Shown: positions 16,815 through 25,778, numbered from the stretch's first letter. The stretch: DNA of 64,000 bases from Streptomyces antibioticus (GCF_002019855.1 NZ_CM007717.1:5567798-5631797), one strand, 5' to 3'. The notes: generated by a model from the sequence alone, not told the origin. Translations and numbers: made by a program.

Positions 16815-17558
16815 TCAGCGTTTGACCGCGCACAGCAGGCCGTCGCCCACCGGCAGCAGCGACGGCACCAGCTCCTGGCTCTCGCGCACCGCCCGCAGCA
16901 GCTCCCGGATCCTGGTGACCTCGGTCGGCTGCGGTCCCGAGTCGACCGTGCGGCCGTTGGCGAAGACGCCCTCGAAGACCACCAGACCGCCCGGCCGCAG
17001 CAGGCGCAACGATTCAGCGAGGTAGTCCAGGAACTCCAGCCGGTCCCCGTCGCAGAAGACGAGGTCGTATCCGGCGTCCGCGAGCCGCGGCAGGACGTCC
17101 AGCGCCCGGCCGGGGATGAAACGGGCCCGGTTGCTGGCGAAACCGCACGCGCGGAACGCCTGACGGGCCGACTGCTGGTGCTCGGGCTCCGGATCGACGG
17201 TGGTCAGGACGCCGTCCGGACGCATGCCGTGCAGCAGATGGATCCCGGAGACACCGGTGCCGGTCCCGATCTCCGCGACCGCTTTCGCGTCCACGGTGGC
17301 GGCGAGCAACCGCAGCGCGGCGCCCGTGCTGGGCGACACCGAGCGCAGCCCTGCCTCGCGGGCCCGGTCACGGGCCCAGCGCAGCGCTTCGTCCTCGGCG
17401 GCATAGGCGTCTGCGAACGCCCAGCTTGCCTGCCGGTTGCCGGTAATGAGCCTCTCCTGTCCCCGTGGTTGCCTCGGCGTGACTGTATCCGCTGCCGCTG
17501 GGAACCCGCAGATGGGACCGGGCGTTTGTAGGGGTGGGAACGACGACCGGGGGGACAC
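16815..17558 (-). CDS. O-methyltransferase (class I SAM-dependent)
   Basis: A SAM-dependent methyltransferase with motif I VAEIGTGTGVSGIHLL, LTTVDPEPEHQ, and LVFCDGDRLEFLDYL with the metal/SAM acidic residues, of the catechol-O-methyltransferase-like family. The start is uncertain. The GTG at 17558 gives 247 residues with a weakly conserved extension. The conserved part begins near GNRQASWAF, and an ATT codon at 17447 (LITGNRQ) has AGGAGAGG just upstream, which would give 210 residues with a rare ATT start. No ATG/GTG/TTG lies between them. The gene is divergent from sigE, as in mycobacteria. Confidence 0.85.
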   Translation of the reverse strand: MSPRSSFPPLQTPGPICGFPAAADTVTPRQPRGQERLITGNRQASWAFADAYAAEDEALRWARDRAREAGLRSVSPSTGAALRLLAATVDAKAVAEIGTGTGVSGIHLLHGMRPDGVLTTVDPEPEHQQSARQAFRACGFASNRARFIPGRALDVLPRLADAGYDLVFCDGDRLEFLDYLAESLRLLRPGGLVVFEGVFANGRTVDSGPQPTEVTRIRELLRAVRESQELVPSLLPVGDGLLCAVKR

Positions 17559-17562
17559 AGTT
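17537..17562 (+). promoter_or_regulatory. SigR-like promoter before sigE (GGAAC-N18-GTT)
   Basis: GGAAC at 17537-17541 and GTT at 17560-17562 are separated by exactly 18 bases, the spacing of the Streptomyces SigR consensus GGAAT-N18-GTT with one base changed. It would give a leader of about 110 bases before the sigE ATG. In M. tuberculosis the SigR counterpart SigH drives sigE, so the arrangement makes sense. Confidence 0.5.
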
Positions 17563-17677
17563 GGATCACGACCAGGGACGACGGTCCCAGCAGGTGCTGA
17601 CGGAGCCGTATGAGCCGGATCAGCACCGATCAAATTCTCGTAAAACCGCTTATCCGGAGCTAACGGGCGAGGTGGCT

Positions 17678-18463
17678 ATGGTAGGGGCTCCACTGGACAC
17701 CACCAGAGCCGACAGGGGAGGTGCGGCCGCGCCCGTGGATCGGGGAGGAGTGCTGCGGCGCTTTCTCGGTTCGGCAGGCAGGCCGAAATCCGTGAACGAC
17801 ACCGCTGCTGACCACAGCCAGGCCGCAGGTTTCACCTCCGGCCCCGCCCAGACCGCGACCTTCTCCACCGACGCGGACGGGCAGGCGTGGACTCCGCCCA
17901 CGTGGGAGGAGATCGTCAGCATGCACAGCGGCCGGGTCTACCGGCTCGCCTACCGCCTCACCGGCAACCAGCACGACGCCGAGGACCTCACGCAAGAGGT
18001 CTTCGTCCGTGTCTTCCGTTCCCTGTCGACGTACACGCCGGGCACCTTCGAGGGCTGGCTGCACCGCATCACCACCAACCTCTTCCTGGACATGGTCCGC
18101 CGCAAGCAGCGCATCCGCTTCGACTCCCTCGGGGACGACGCGGCCGAGCGGCTGGCCGGCAAGGAACCCTCCCCGCAGCAGATCTTCAACGACGCCCACT
18201 TCGACGCGGACGTCCAGCAGGCCCTCGACACCCTGGCGCCCGAGTTCCGCGCCGCCGTCGTCCTCTGCGACATCGAGGGACTGTCCTACGAGGAGATCGC
18301 CGCGACCCTCGGCGTCAAGCTCGGCACCGTCCGCTCCCGGATCCACCGCGGCCGGTCACAGCTCCGCAAGGCCCTCGCCCACCGCTCGCCGGAGGCCCGG
18401 GAGAAGCGCCGCTCCTTCGCGGCCCGTGTTCCCGCTCTGGGAGGAGGGGGCGCGACCGCGTGA
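17678..18463 (+). CDS. sigE: ECF-type RNA polymerase sigma factor, SigE family
   Basis: A 261-residue extracytoplasmic-function sigma factor. The first 85 or so residues are a poorly conserved extension; region 2 runs from WEEIVSMHSGRVYRLAYRLTGNQHDAEDLTQEVFVRVF, and region 4 includes LSYEEIAATLGVKLGTVRSRIHRGRSQLRKAL, the -35 binding helix-turn-helix. The ATG at 17678 is chosen for GCGAGGTGGCT just upstream. The stop overlaps the anti-sigma start (GTGA). With the neighbours htrA and tatB this is the counterpart of mycobacterial SigE (envelope stress), not of the S. coelicolor CseBC-controlled sigma factor of the same name. Confidence 0.9.
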   Translation: MVGAPLDTTRADRGGAAAPVDRGGVLRRFLGSAGRPKSVNDTAADHSQAAGFTSGPAQTATFSTDADGQAWTPPTWEEIVSMHSGRVYRLAYRLTGNQHDAEDLTQEVFVRVFRSLSTYTPGTFEGWLHRITTNLFLDMVRRKQRIRFDSLGDDAAERLAGKEPSPQQIFNDAHFDADVQQALDTLAPEFRAAVVLCDIEGLSYEEIAATLGVKLGTVRSRIHRGRSQLRKALAHRSPEAREKRRSFAARVPALGGGGATA

Positions 18464-19350
18464 GTGAGACCCGACGCAATCCCGCAGAGGGACTCCTCGC
18501 GGAACAGCACCTGGGAGACCGCCTCTCCGCCCTGGTGGACGGCGAGCTCGGTCATGACACGCGCGAGCGTGTCCTGGCGCATCTGGCGACCTGCGCGAAG
18601 TGCAAGTCCGAGGTCGACGCCCAGCGCCGGCTGAAGAACGTGTTCGCGGAAGTGGCCCCGCCCGCCCCCTCCGAAAGCTTCCTGGCCCGCCTCCAGGGGC
18701 TCCCCGGCGGCGACGCCGACAGCGGCGGCTCACCTCTCGGCGGGGGAGCCTTCGGCGGCGCCGGTGGCTCCGGTGGAGTCTTCGGCGTGCGGGGGGAAGA
18801 GCCGTTCGAGTTCGGCTATGTGCCGGCGGGCGGCCATGGATCCGTCTTCGCGTCCTCCGACCGCGGCTTCCGCATCCACGCGGTCGGCCGGCCCGACCCG
18901 GAGCGCTCCCGCGGACTGCGGTTCGCCTTCGTCGCCGCGGGTGCGGTGTCGCTGGCCGCGATCGCCCTCGGCGGGGTGTACACCGGCGTCCCGGACACCA
19001 CGGACGCCCGTGGCGGCTCCGGCAACGGCAGCAATGTGACCCCGGCCCGCTCGCCCGGCTCCGGCGCCGCCACCACCCCTGACAGCCAGCGGCGCCGTAC
19101 CACCGGGCCACTGCTCGCCCAGGGCGGCAAGCTGCTCGGGGACAGCCCGGCCGCCCCGACCGCGCTCTCCGCCCCGCTGCTCCCCGGCGGGCCCACCCCG
19201 GCCTCGGGGCACACGCTCACCACCCCCGTGGTGGCGGGCGCGGCCGCGATGTCCCCGTTGATACGTCCGCTCCCGGCGACCCCGCCGGTCTCCCTCATCA
19301 CCTGGGCGCCGGACCCCTCCTCCTCGGCTCACAGCGCCGGTCGGCACTGA
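18460..19350 (+). CDS. Zinc-type anti-sigma factor (RseA-like)
   Basis: Membrane anti-sigma factor of 296 residues. The N-terminal cytoplasmic domain carries the ZAS signature HLATCAKC (His-x3-Cys-x2-Cys), within LSALVDGELGHDTRERVLAHLATC. A Gly-rich linker follows, then one membrane helix (FAFVAAGAVSLAAIALGGVY, about residues 149-170) and a long Ser/Thr/Pro-rich outer part. The GTG start overlaps the sigma stop, ensuring matched production. It should hold the sigma factor at the membrane until a stress signal frees it; the outer part is longer than in mycobacterial RseA. Confidence 0.9.
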   Translation: MSETRRNPAEGLLAEQHLGDRLSALVDGELGHDTRERVLAHLATCAKCKSEVDAQRRLKNVFAEVAPPAPSESFLARLQGLPGGDADSGGSPLGGGAFGGAGGSGGVFGVRGEEPFEFGYVPAGGHGSVFASSDRGFRIHAVGRPDPERSRGLRFAFVAAGAVSLAAIALGGVYTGVPDTTDARGGSGNGSNVTPARSPGSGAATTPDSQRRRTTGPLLAQGGKLLGDSPAAPTALSAPLLPGGPTPASGHTLTTPVVAGAAAMSPLIRPLPATPPVSLITWAPDPSSSAHSAGRH

Positions 19351-19393
19351 ACCTGGTTGAATCCAGGAAGGGACCGCCGACTGTGGGGAGAGC

Positions 19394-21193
19394 ATGGACG
19401 AGGGGAAGCCCGCGAAGGCGAAGTGGTGGAGCCGTCCTCACCCGCAGACCCCTTCGGCACGGACGGAGTCACCGGACGACGGCGACGGCGACGGCGACTT
19501 CGAACTGGCCCGCCCACTGCCACCCGCGGGCCCCGACTCCGGTGACTATGAGCTGAGCGGGCCGGTGAGCACGGCGATACCCGCGTCGGACGGGGCTACT
19601 CCGTCCGACGGCCAGGGCTCTTCTGTCGTTGGCGCCGGGGAAGCGCGGGGGGCCTCTCCCGAGGCCGACGGCTCCGGCGTGGCGGGGCCGGTCGGCCCGC
19701 CCCCGCCTTCCGTCGAGCGGCCCAAGCCCCTGCACGACCCCGACGCCTACAGCACCCCTCCGTACGGCGAGCCGGGCCCCTGGGCGCCCGCGCCGCCGGT
19801 CCAGCACCCGGCGGTGGCCTCGCCCGGCCACCTCACCCCGCCGCCCGCCGCCACGGCCCACCTGGGCCAGGCTCCGGCCGCCCCGCCCCACCTCGGGCCG
19901 GTACCCGCCCCCGCGCCGGGGATCGCCCCGGATCCCGCCCCCGGGCAGCCGGTCGACCCGGCCCCAGGAAAGCCCGCCTCCGACCCCTGGCGGCGCTATG
20001 ACCCCTGGTCTCCGACTCCGCTCGCCGGTGCCGGGGCCCTGCATCAGACCGGTGCCGCCGTGCCCAGTGAAGCGCAGCGGCGGCGCAAGGTTCGTAAGGG
20101 GGTCGTCGGGGGTGCGTTGGCGCTCGCGCTTGTTTCCGGGGTGCTGGGCGGGCTCGTAGGGGCCCATCTGGAGCGCAACGGCGGGTTCGAGCAGGTGGAG
20201 CTGCCGCAGGCCGCCGCCGAGCCCACCGGACGCGCCGCGGACAGTGTCGCCGGGATCGCCGCCCGGGCCCTGCCCAGCGTCGTCACCCTGCATGTGTCCG
20301 GCAGCGAGGAGTCCGGCACCGGCACCGGGTTCGTGCTCGACACCCGGGGCCACATCCTCACCAACGACCATGTCGTCGAGCCCGCGGGCGACGGCGGCGA
20401 GATCACCGTCGTCTTCAACGGGGGCCAGACCGCCGAGGCCGAGGTCGTCGGCCGGGACAGCGGATACGACCTCGCCGTGGTGAAGGTCAGCGGGGTCAGC
20501 GGCCTCGCACCGCTCACCCTGGGCAACTCCGACGGCGTCCAGGTCGGCGACCCGGTCGTCGCCATCGGCGCCCCCTTCGACCTGGAGGGCACGGTCACCT
20601 CGGGCATCATCAGCGCCAAGGAGCGCCCCATCACGGCCGGCGGCGAGAGCGGCGACGGCAGTGACGTGTCGTACGTCGACGCCCTCCAGACCGACGCGCC
20701 CATCAACCCGGGCAACTCCGGCGGCCCGCTGCTCGACGCGCACGGCCGTGTCATCGGCATCAACTCCGCGATCCGTTCCGCCGCCGACGGCTCGGACCCG
20801 GAGAACGGCCAGGTCGGGTCCATAGGGCTCGGCTTCGCCATCCCGATCAACCAGGGCAAGCGCGTCGCCGAGGAGCTGATCAACACCGGCCGGGCGACCC
20901 ACCCCGTCATCGGCATCACCCTCGACATGGACTACACCGGCGACGGCGCCAGGGTCGGCACCAAGGGCGGTGACGGCGGCGCCCCCGTCTCCCCGGGCGG
21001 CCCCGGCGACCTGGCCGGCATCGAGCCGGGGGACGTGATCACCGAGGTCGACGGACAGCGCATCCACTCCGGTGACGAACTGATCGTCAAGACCCGGGCG
21101 CACCGCCCCGGCGACCGTCTGGAGCTGACCGTCGAGCGCGACGGCGCGGAACGCACCCTCTCCCTGGTCCTCGGCTCCGCCGACGGCGACTGA
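19394..21193 (+). CDS. htrA: HtrA/DegP-like serine protease with PDZ domain
   Basis: A membrane-anchored envelope protease of 599 residues. It has a Pro-rich cytoplasmic N-terminus of about 220 residues, one membrane helix (GVVGGALALALVSGVLGGLVG), the trypsin-like domain with His in LTNDHVVE (near residue 326), Asp in SGYDLAVV (near 358) and Ser in NPGNSGGPLL (near 440), and a C-terminal PDZ domain (GDVITEVDGQRI). HtrA proteases degrade misfolded envelope proteins and can cleave anti-sigma factors, which fits its place after sigE/anti-sigma. A GGGGAGAGC ribosome site is close to the ATG. Confidence 0.94.
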   Translation: MDEGKPAKAKWWSRPHPQTPSARTESPDDGDGDGDFELARPLPPAGPDSGDYELSGPVSTAIPASDGATPSDGQGSSVVGAGEARGASPEADGSGVAGPVGPPPPSVERPKPLHDPDAYSTPPYGEPGPWAPAPPVQHPAVASPGHLTPPPAATAHLGQAPAAPPHLGPVPAPAPGIAPDPAPGQPVDPAPGKPASDPWRRYDPWSPTPLAGAGALHQTGAAVPSEAQRRRKVRKGVVGGALALALVSGVLGGLVGAHLERNGGFEQVELPQAAAEPTGRAADSVAGIAARALPSVVTLHVSGSEESGTGTGFVLDTRGHILTNDHVVEPAGDGGEITVVFNGGQTAEAEVVGRDSGYDLAVVKVSGVSGLAPLTLGNSDGVQVGDPVVAIGAPFDLEGTVTSGIISAKERPITAGGESGDGSDVSYVDALQTDAPINPGNSGGPLLDAHGRVIGINSAIRSAADGSDPENGQVGSIGLGFAIPINQGKRVAEELINTGRATHPVIGITLDMDYTGDGARVGTKGGDGGAPVSPGGPGDLAGIEPGDVITEVDGQRIHSGDELIVKTRAHRPGDRLELTVERDGAERTLSLVLGSADGD

Positions 21194-21208
21194 GCGCGGC
21201 GCGGGCGG

Positions 21209-21244
21209 CACGGTACCGGTCCGACAGGTGCGACAGGTACCGTG
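21209..21244 (+). terminator. Hairpin between htrA and tatB
   Basis: CACGGTACC at 21209-21217 pairs with GGTACCGTG at 21236-21244 around an 18-base loop. It is a weak terminator or attenuator that could lower read-through into tatB. Confidence 0.45.
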
Positions 21245-21313
21245 GACCCGGCCCGGACCACGGAAGAGACCGACCGAGGGCCGAGGACCCGCGGACATCG
21301 CAAGGAGCTTCAG

Positions 21314-21754
21314 GTGTTCAATGACATAGGACCGCTCGAGCTGGTGACGATCGTCGTCCTGGCCGTGCTCGTCTTCGGTCCGGACAAGCTCCCGAAGGTC
21401 ATCCAGGACGTGATGCGCACCGTCCGGAAGATCCGCGAGTTCTCCGAGAGCGCCAAGCACGACATCCGGCAGGAACTCGGCCCGGAGTTCAAGGACTTCG
21501 AGTTCGAGGACCTCAACCCCAAGACGTTCATCCGCAAGCAGTTGGACAACGACGAGCTGGGGCTCAAGGAGATCCGCAACGGCTTCGACCTGAAGAAGGA
21601 GATGGCCGAGGTCACCGACGCCGTCCACAGCCGTGACGGCGAGTCCGCGGCCGGTTCCGCGGGCGGGTCGTCCGGCGGCCGGATCGACATGACGAAGAAG
21701 CCCGAGGCCCCGGCCGCGGACGACCGCCCGCCGTTCGACGCGGACGCCACCTGA
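21314..21754 (+). CDS. tatB: Sec-independent (Tat) translocase subunit TatB
   Basis: A component of the twin-arginine export complex, 146 residues. The family N-terminus FNDIGPLELVTIVVLAVLVFGPDKLPKVIQD provides one membrane helix followed by the conserved Gly-Pro hinge and an amphipathic helix; the remainder is charged and disordered. The GTG has AAGGAGCTTCAG upstream. Linkage to htrA and sigE ties export to envelope stress and is conserved in mycobacteria (from memory, Rv1221-Rv1224). Confidence 0.95.
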   Translation: MFNDIGPLELVTIVVLAVLVFGPDKLPKVIQDVMRTVRKIREFSESAKHDIRQELGPEFKDFEFEDLNPKTFIRKQLDNDELGLKEIRNGFDLKKEMAEVTDAVHSRDGESAAGSAGGSSGGRIDMTKKPEAPAADDRPPFDADAT

Positions 21755-21890
21755 ACGACGACGCCGGGCGGCTTCACCGCCGTCCGTGACGGGGTGGCTA
21801 TGCTGCCTGGTTGTTGTGCGGAGCGGACGAGTACGCCCGAAGGGGGGCGGGCCGGACCACTCCGCCGAGAGCGAGGAGGCGTCCGGGCAC

Positions 21891-22550
21891 ATGGAGACGA
21901 CGAGTCGGGCTGTCGAACAGGCGCCGGCCGCGGAGGGTGGACAGCAGGTCCCCTCCGCCCGGCGCACGGTCGACGGCTACCTTGAGGCGCCCTTTCCCTG
22001 GTACGGCCTCGACGAGGCGTTCACGGGGCGGCGCTGGCTGATGCAGGTCGGCGCGGGGGCCGACGGGGCGGTGGAGCACGGTTCCGTGGGGCACGGCGAC
22101 GAGCCGTCCGTACGGCACGAGACGGCGGGCGAGGACCGCGGGCGGTTCGCGGTCGTGGTGACCGTCGCCGCCAACCCGGTGCGGCGCAGCGCCGACGGCA
22201 CGGGTGTGATGGAGGCCACGTCGGTCTCCTCGGCGGCCTGGCTGGCGGGGGTGGGGCTGCTGTCCTTCACCTGGCCGGGCCAGATGGACCACAGCCTGCG
22301 CGACGACTGGCTGGACCAGCAGACCGAGACCGCGTGGGTGCTGGCCGACGATCTGGCGGGTCCGGACTGGTCGACGCTGTCCCTGCCGGTCGACGGCGTG
22401 CCGACGCCGTTCCACTACCGGGAGTCGGAGTTCGGCTGGGTGCTGGCCGGCTCCACCGAGGCGGGCGTGCACCTGGGGGCGTACGGACGGGGGATGAGCG
22501 CGTACGGCCTCGGCTTCTCGGTGATCAAGGACATCGCCGAGTACGCGTAG
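21891..22550 (+). CDS. Conserved hypothetical protein
   Basis: A 219-residue soluble protein without a signal peptide or membrane helix and with no domain I recognise. It contains a hydrophobic strand-rich core (RFAVVVTVAANPVRR, FGWVLAGSTEAGVHLGAYG) and an aromatic motif PFPWYGLDEAFTGRRWL near the N-terminus. The ATG is chosen because GCGAGGAGG lies 11 bases upstream. It sits between tatB and the convergent mrp gene, with a hairpin after it. Confidence 0.78.
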   Translation: METTSRAVEQAPAAEGGQQVPSARRTVDGYLEAPFPWYGLDEAFTGRRWLMQVGAGADGAVEHGSVGHGDEPSVRHETAGEDRGRFAVVVTVAANPVRRSADGTGVMEATSVSSAAWLAGVGLLSFTWPGQMDHSLRDDWLDQQTETAWVLADDLAGPDWSTLSLPVDGVPTPFHYRESEFGWVLAGSTEAGVHLGAYGRGMSAYGLGFSVIKDIAEYA

Positions 22551-22588
22551 CGCCCTCTGCGCCCGGACACGACAACCGGACACGACAA

Positions 22589-22616
22589 AGGGTGCCCCCG
22601 AGGAGGTGGGCACCCT
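22589..22616. terminator. Bidirectional hairpin terminator between convergent genes
   Basis: AGGGTGCCC at 22589-22597 pairs with GGGCACCCT at 22608-22616. It is preceded by a tandem direct repeat of CCGGACACGACAA at 22563-22575 and 22576-22588. It serves the hypothetical gene and mrp. Confidence 0.7.
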
Positions 22617-22641
22617 CATGGCCGTAGGACGGAACGCGTCC

Positions 22642-23775
22642 TCAGAACTTGTTGCGCGGGGTGATCCCCAGGGACAGGCCCGACAGGCCGCGCTGACGGC
22701 CGCCGAGCTTGCCGGCGATCGCCCGCAGCGCGGAGCCCGCGGGGGAGTCGGGGTCGCTCAGGACGACCGGCCGGCCGTCGTCGCCGCCCTCGCGCAGCCG
22801 GACGTCGATCGGGATGGAGCCGAGGACCGGCACGGTGGCGCCGGTGGTGCGGGTCAGGCCGTCGGCGACCGTCTGGCCGCCGCCCGTGCCGAACACGTCG
22901 ACCATCTCGTCGCAGTGCGGGCAGGGCAGGCCGGCCATGTTCTCGACCACGCCGACGATCTTCTGGTGGGTCTGGACCGCGATGGACCCGGCGCGCTCGG
23001 CGACCTCGGCGGCCGCCTGCTGCGGGGTGGTGACGACCAGGATCTCCGCGTTCGGGACGAGCTGGGCGACCGAGATCGCGATGTCGCCGGTGCCCGGCGG
23101 GAGGTCGAGCAGCAGCACGTCCAGGTCGCCCCAGTACACGTCCGCCAGGAACTGCTGGAGCGCGCGGTGCAGCATCGGGCCGCGCCAGACGACCGGCGCG
23201 TTGCCCGGGGTGAACATGCCGATGGAGATGACCTTCACGCCGTTCGCCGACGGCGGCATGATCATGTTCTCGACCTGGGTGGGGCGGCCCTCGGCGCCCA
23301 GCATGCGCGGCACGCTGTGGCCGTAGATGTCGGCGTCGACCACGCCGACCTTGAGGCCGTCGGCGGCCATCGCCGCCGCCAGGTTGACCGTCACCGAGGA
23401 CTTGCCGACGCCGCCCTTGCCGGAGGCGACGGCGTAGACCCGGGTGAGGCTGCCGGGCTTGGCGAAGGGGACCTCGCGCTCGGTCTGGCCGCCGCGCAGG
23501 GCGCTCGCCAGCTCCTTGCGCTGCTCGTCGCTCATCACGTCCAGCGTGACGTCGACCCGGGTGACGCCCTCGACCGCCGTGACCGCGTCGGTCACCCGCT
23601 GCGTGATCGTCTCGCGCATCGGGCAGCCGGAGACCGTCAGGTACACGGTGACCGCGACCGCTCCGTCCGCCCCGATCTCCACCGACTTGACCATCCCGAG
23701 TTCGGTGATCGGTCGGTTGATCTCGGGGTCGTTCACCGTCGCCAGTGCCTCGCGCACCGCGTCTTCGCTAGCCAT
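22642..23775 (-). CDS. mrp: Mrp/NBP35-family P-loop ATPase, Fe-S cluster carrier
   Basis: A cytoplasmic scaffold or carrier that delivers Fe-S clusters. The 377 residues comprise an N-terminal MIP18/DUF59 domain (DPEINRPITELGMV ... VSGCPMRE), a P-loop domain with deviant Walker A SGKGGVGKSS at 118-127, LLLDLPPGTGD, and the cluster-binding CxxC in GLPCPHCDE. No Shine-Dalgarno sequence is seen; TACCAT ends 7 bases before the ATG, consistent with a leaderless message. It follows tatB as in mycobacteria. Confidence 0.94.
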   Translation of the reverse strand: MASEDAVREALATVNDPEINRPITELGMVKSVEIGADGAVAVTVYLTVSGCPMRETITQRVTDAVTAVEGVTRVDVTLDVMSDEQRKELASALRGGQTEREVPFAKPGSLTRVYAVASGKGGVGKSSVTVNLAAAMAADGLKVGVVDADIYGHSVPRMLGAEGRPTQVENMIMPPSANGVKVISIGMFTPGNAPVVWRGPMLHRALQQFLADVYWGDLDVLLLDLPPGTGDIAISVAQLVPNAEILVVTTPQQAAAEVAERAGSIAVQTHQKIVGVVENMAGLPCPHCDEMVDVFGTGGGQTVADGLTRTTGATVPVLGSIPIDVRLREGGDDGRPVVLSDPDSPAGSALRAIAGKLGGRQRGLSGLSLGITPRNKF

Positions 23776-23818
23776 AAGGACGATGGTACGGCGCCCACGG
23801 GGGCAACCGGCCAGCCCC

Positions 23819-24457
23819 TCAGCGGTCGTCTGTGTCACGTCCCGGCGACCGATCTGCCGGGAATACCCCGGGACCGCCGTGACCACCGGGGCCGCTGTGA
23901 CCACTGTGACCACTGTGACTCCCGTGGCCGTCGCGCCGGTCCTCCAGCTCCTTGAGCACGTCCTGGAGCTCGGAGCGGATCCAGTCACGGGTGGCGACCT
24001 CGCCCAGGCCCATGCGCAGGGCGGCGATCTCCCGGGTGAGGTACTCGGTGTCCGCGATCGACCGCTCGTTCTGCTTGCGGTCCTGTTCGAGGTTGACGCG
24101 GTCCCGGTCGTCCTGCCGGTTCTGCGCGAGCAGGATCAGGGGGGCCGCATACGACGCCTGGAGGGACAGCATCAGGGTCAGGAAGATGAACGGGTAGTTG
24201 TCGAAGCGCAGGTCGGAGGGGGCGGAGACGTTCCACACCACCCACAGGATGATGACGATCGTCATCCAGACGATGAACCGTCCGGTGCCCAGGAACCGCG
24301 CGATGCGCTCCGACAGCCGGCCGAACGCCTCCGGGTCCCATTCCGGCAGCAGCCGGCGGCGCGGCGCGCGCGGCTGGTCGAGCCGGGCGCGGGTGCGGGT
24401 GGAGGCGGTCGCGCCGGAGGGCGTCCGCTCGCGGGTGGCGTCGCGCTCAGGAACCAT
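23819..24457 (-). CDS. DUF1003 membrane protein
   Basis: A 212-residue protein with two membrane helices (IVWMTIVIILWVVWNVS and PFIFLTLMLSLQASYAAPLILL), then a charged coiled-coil (QNRQDDRDRVNLEQDRKQNERSIAD in register) and a His/Gly-rich tail with repeated SGH. The block LQASYAAPLILLAQNRQ is the DUF1003 hallmark. The start overlaps the 3' end of the MgtE-N/CBS gene by 11 bases, so the pair is co-translated. The His-rich tail could bind divalent metal, which suits its neighbours; that is inference. Confidence 0.88.
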   Translation of the reverse strand: MVPERDATRERTPSGATASTRTRARLDQPRAPRRRLLPEWDPEAFGRLSERIARFLGTGRFIVWMTIVIILWVVWNVSAPSDLRFDNYPFIFLTLMLSLQASYAAPLILLAQNRQDDRDRVNLEQDRKQNERSIADTEYLTREIAALRMGLGEVATRDWIRSELQDVLKELEDRRDGHGSHSGHSGHSGPGGHGGPGVFPADRSPGRDTDDR

Positions 24458-25778
24458 GCGGGGCCACCCCCTCGTCCTCGTCGGCCGGCTCCGACGGTTC
24501 CACCGGTTCCGCCGTCTCGCCGTCCAGGTGGAACTCCGTCTCCCGCCAGTCTTCGGGCAGCATGTGGTCGAGGACGTCGTCCACGGTGACCGCGCCGAGC
24601 AGCGACCCGGCCTCGTCGACCACGGGTGCCGCGACCATGTCGTACGTGGCGAAGAACCCGGCGACGACCGGCAGCTCGGCCTCCGGGTCGAGCGCCTGGA
24701 GGTCGTCGTCGAGCACCGCGCTGACCAGGGTGTACGGCGGTTCGCGCAGCAGCCGCTGGAAGTGCACGGTGCCCAGGTACTTGCCGGTGGGTGTCTCGTC
24801 GGGCGGGCGGCAGACGTAGACCTGGGCGGCGAGGGCGGGGGACAGGTCGGGGTTGCGCACCCGCGCGAGGGCGTCGGCGACGGTGGCGTCCGGGCGCAGC
24901 ACGATCGGTTCGGTCGTCATCAGACCGCCGGCCGTGTGCTCCTCGTAGGACATCAGGCGCCGCATGTCGGCCGCGTCGGCGGGTTCCATCAGGCTCAGCA
25001 GCCGTTCCTGGTCGGCCGTGGGCAGTTCGGCGAGCAGGTCGGCCGCGTCGTCGGGGTCCATGGCCTCCAGGACGTCGGCGGCGCGTTCCTCCTTCAGCTT
25101 GCCGAGGATCTCGATCTGGTCGTCCTCGGGCAGCTCCTCCAGGACGTCGGCCAGCCGGTCGTCGTCGAGGGCGGCGGCGACCTCGGCCCGGCGTTTCGCG
25201 GAGAGGTGGTGCAGCACGTTGGCGAGGTCGGCGGGGCGCAGTTGCTCGAAGGTGGCGAGCAGACTCTCGGCGCCCTGTCCGTGCTCCTCCAGGGAGAACC
25301 CGGTGACCGCCGACCACTCGACGGTCAGCGTCTCGCCCCTGGCCCGGCGGAAGGCGCCGCCCTTCTTCCCCTTGCGCACGAAGACCCGGTCGATCTCCCA
25401 GTCCCGGCGGGCCGGCAACTGCTGCACCGACACGTCGAGCACGGTGACCTCCTCGCCGGTCTCGCCGAGCGTGACCCGCCGGTCGAGGAGTTCGCCGAAG
25501 ACCAGCCGCTCGGTGGGCCGCTGCTCGAAGCGGCGGACGTTGAGCACCCCGGTGGTGATGACCTGTCCGGACTCGATGCTCGTCACCCGGGTCATGGGCA
25601 GGAAGATGCGGCGGCGCGTGGCGAGTTCGACGACGAGCCCGAGCAGCCGGGGTGGCCGGCGGCCGACGCGCAGCATGACGATCAGGTCCCGCACCCGGCC
25701 CACCTGGTCGCCGTTGGGATCGAAGACGGGCACGCCGGAGAGGTGCGAGACGAAGATCCGGGGGACACCGGCTGCCAT
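24447..25778 (-). CDS. MgtE N-domain / CBS protein without the transporter channel
   Basis: A 443-residue cytoplasmic protein. It starts with a PRC-barrel-like segment (VFDPNGDQVGRVRDLIVML), then the MgtE N-terminal helical superhelix (LADVLEELPEDDQIEILGKL, MDPDDAADLLAELP), then a CBS pair (TAGGLMTTEPIVLRPDATV, MVAAPVVDEAGSLLGAVTVDDVLD). It stops where the five membrane helices of MgtE would begin. The Mg2+-sensing gate is thus present without a pore. It overlaps the DUF1003 gene and lies 1.5 kb from corA. A regulatory role in magnesium homeostasis is likely but unproven. Confidence 0.88.
   Translation of the reverse strand: MAAGVPRIFVSHLSGVPVFDPNGDQVGRVRDLIVMLRVGRRPPRLLGLVVELATRRRIFLPMTRVTSIESGQVITTGVLNVRRFEQRPTERLVFGELLDRRVTLGETGEEVTVLDVSVQQLPARRDWEIDRVFVRKGKKGGAFRRARGETLTVEWSAVTGFSLEEHGQGAESLLATFEQLRPADLANVLHHLSAKRRAEVAAALDDDRLADVLEELPEDDQIEILGKLKEERAADVLEAMDPDDAADLLAELPTADQERLLSLMEPADAADMRRLMSYEEHTAGGLMTTEPIVLRPDATVADALARVRNPDLSPALAAQVYVCRPPDETPTGKYLGTVHFQRLLREPPYTLVSAVLDDDLQALDPEAELPVVAGFFATYDMVAAPVVDEAGSLLGAVTVDDVLDHMLPEDWRETEFHLDGETAEPVEPSEPADEDEGVAPHGS

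Noticed and set aside
19469..21967. Minus-strand open frame across htrA and tatB
   Set aside because: No domains and no ribosome site; the opposite strand codes for a complete protease and TatB.
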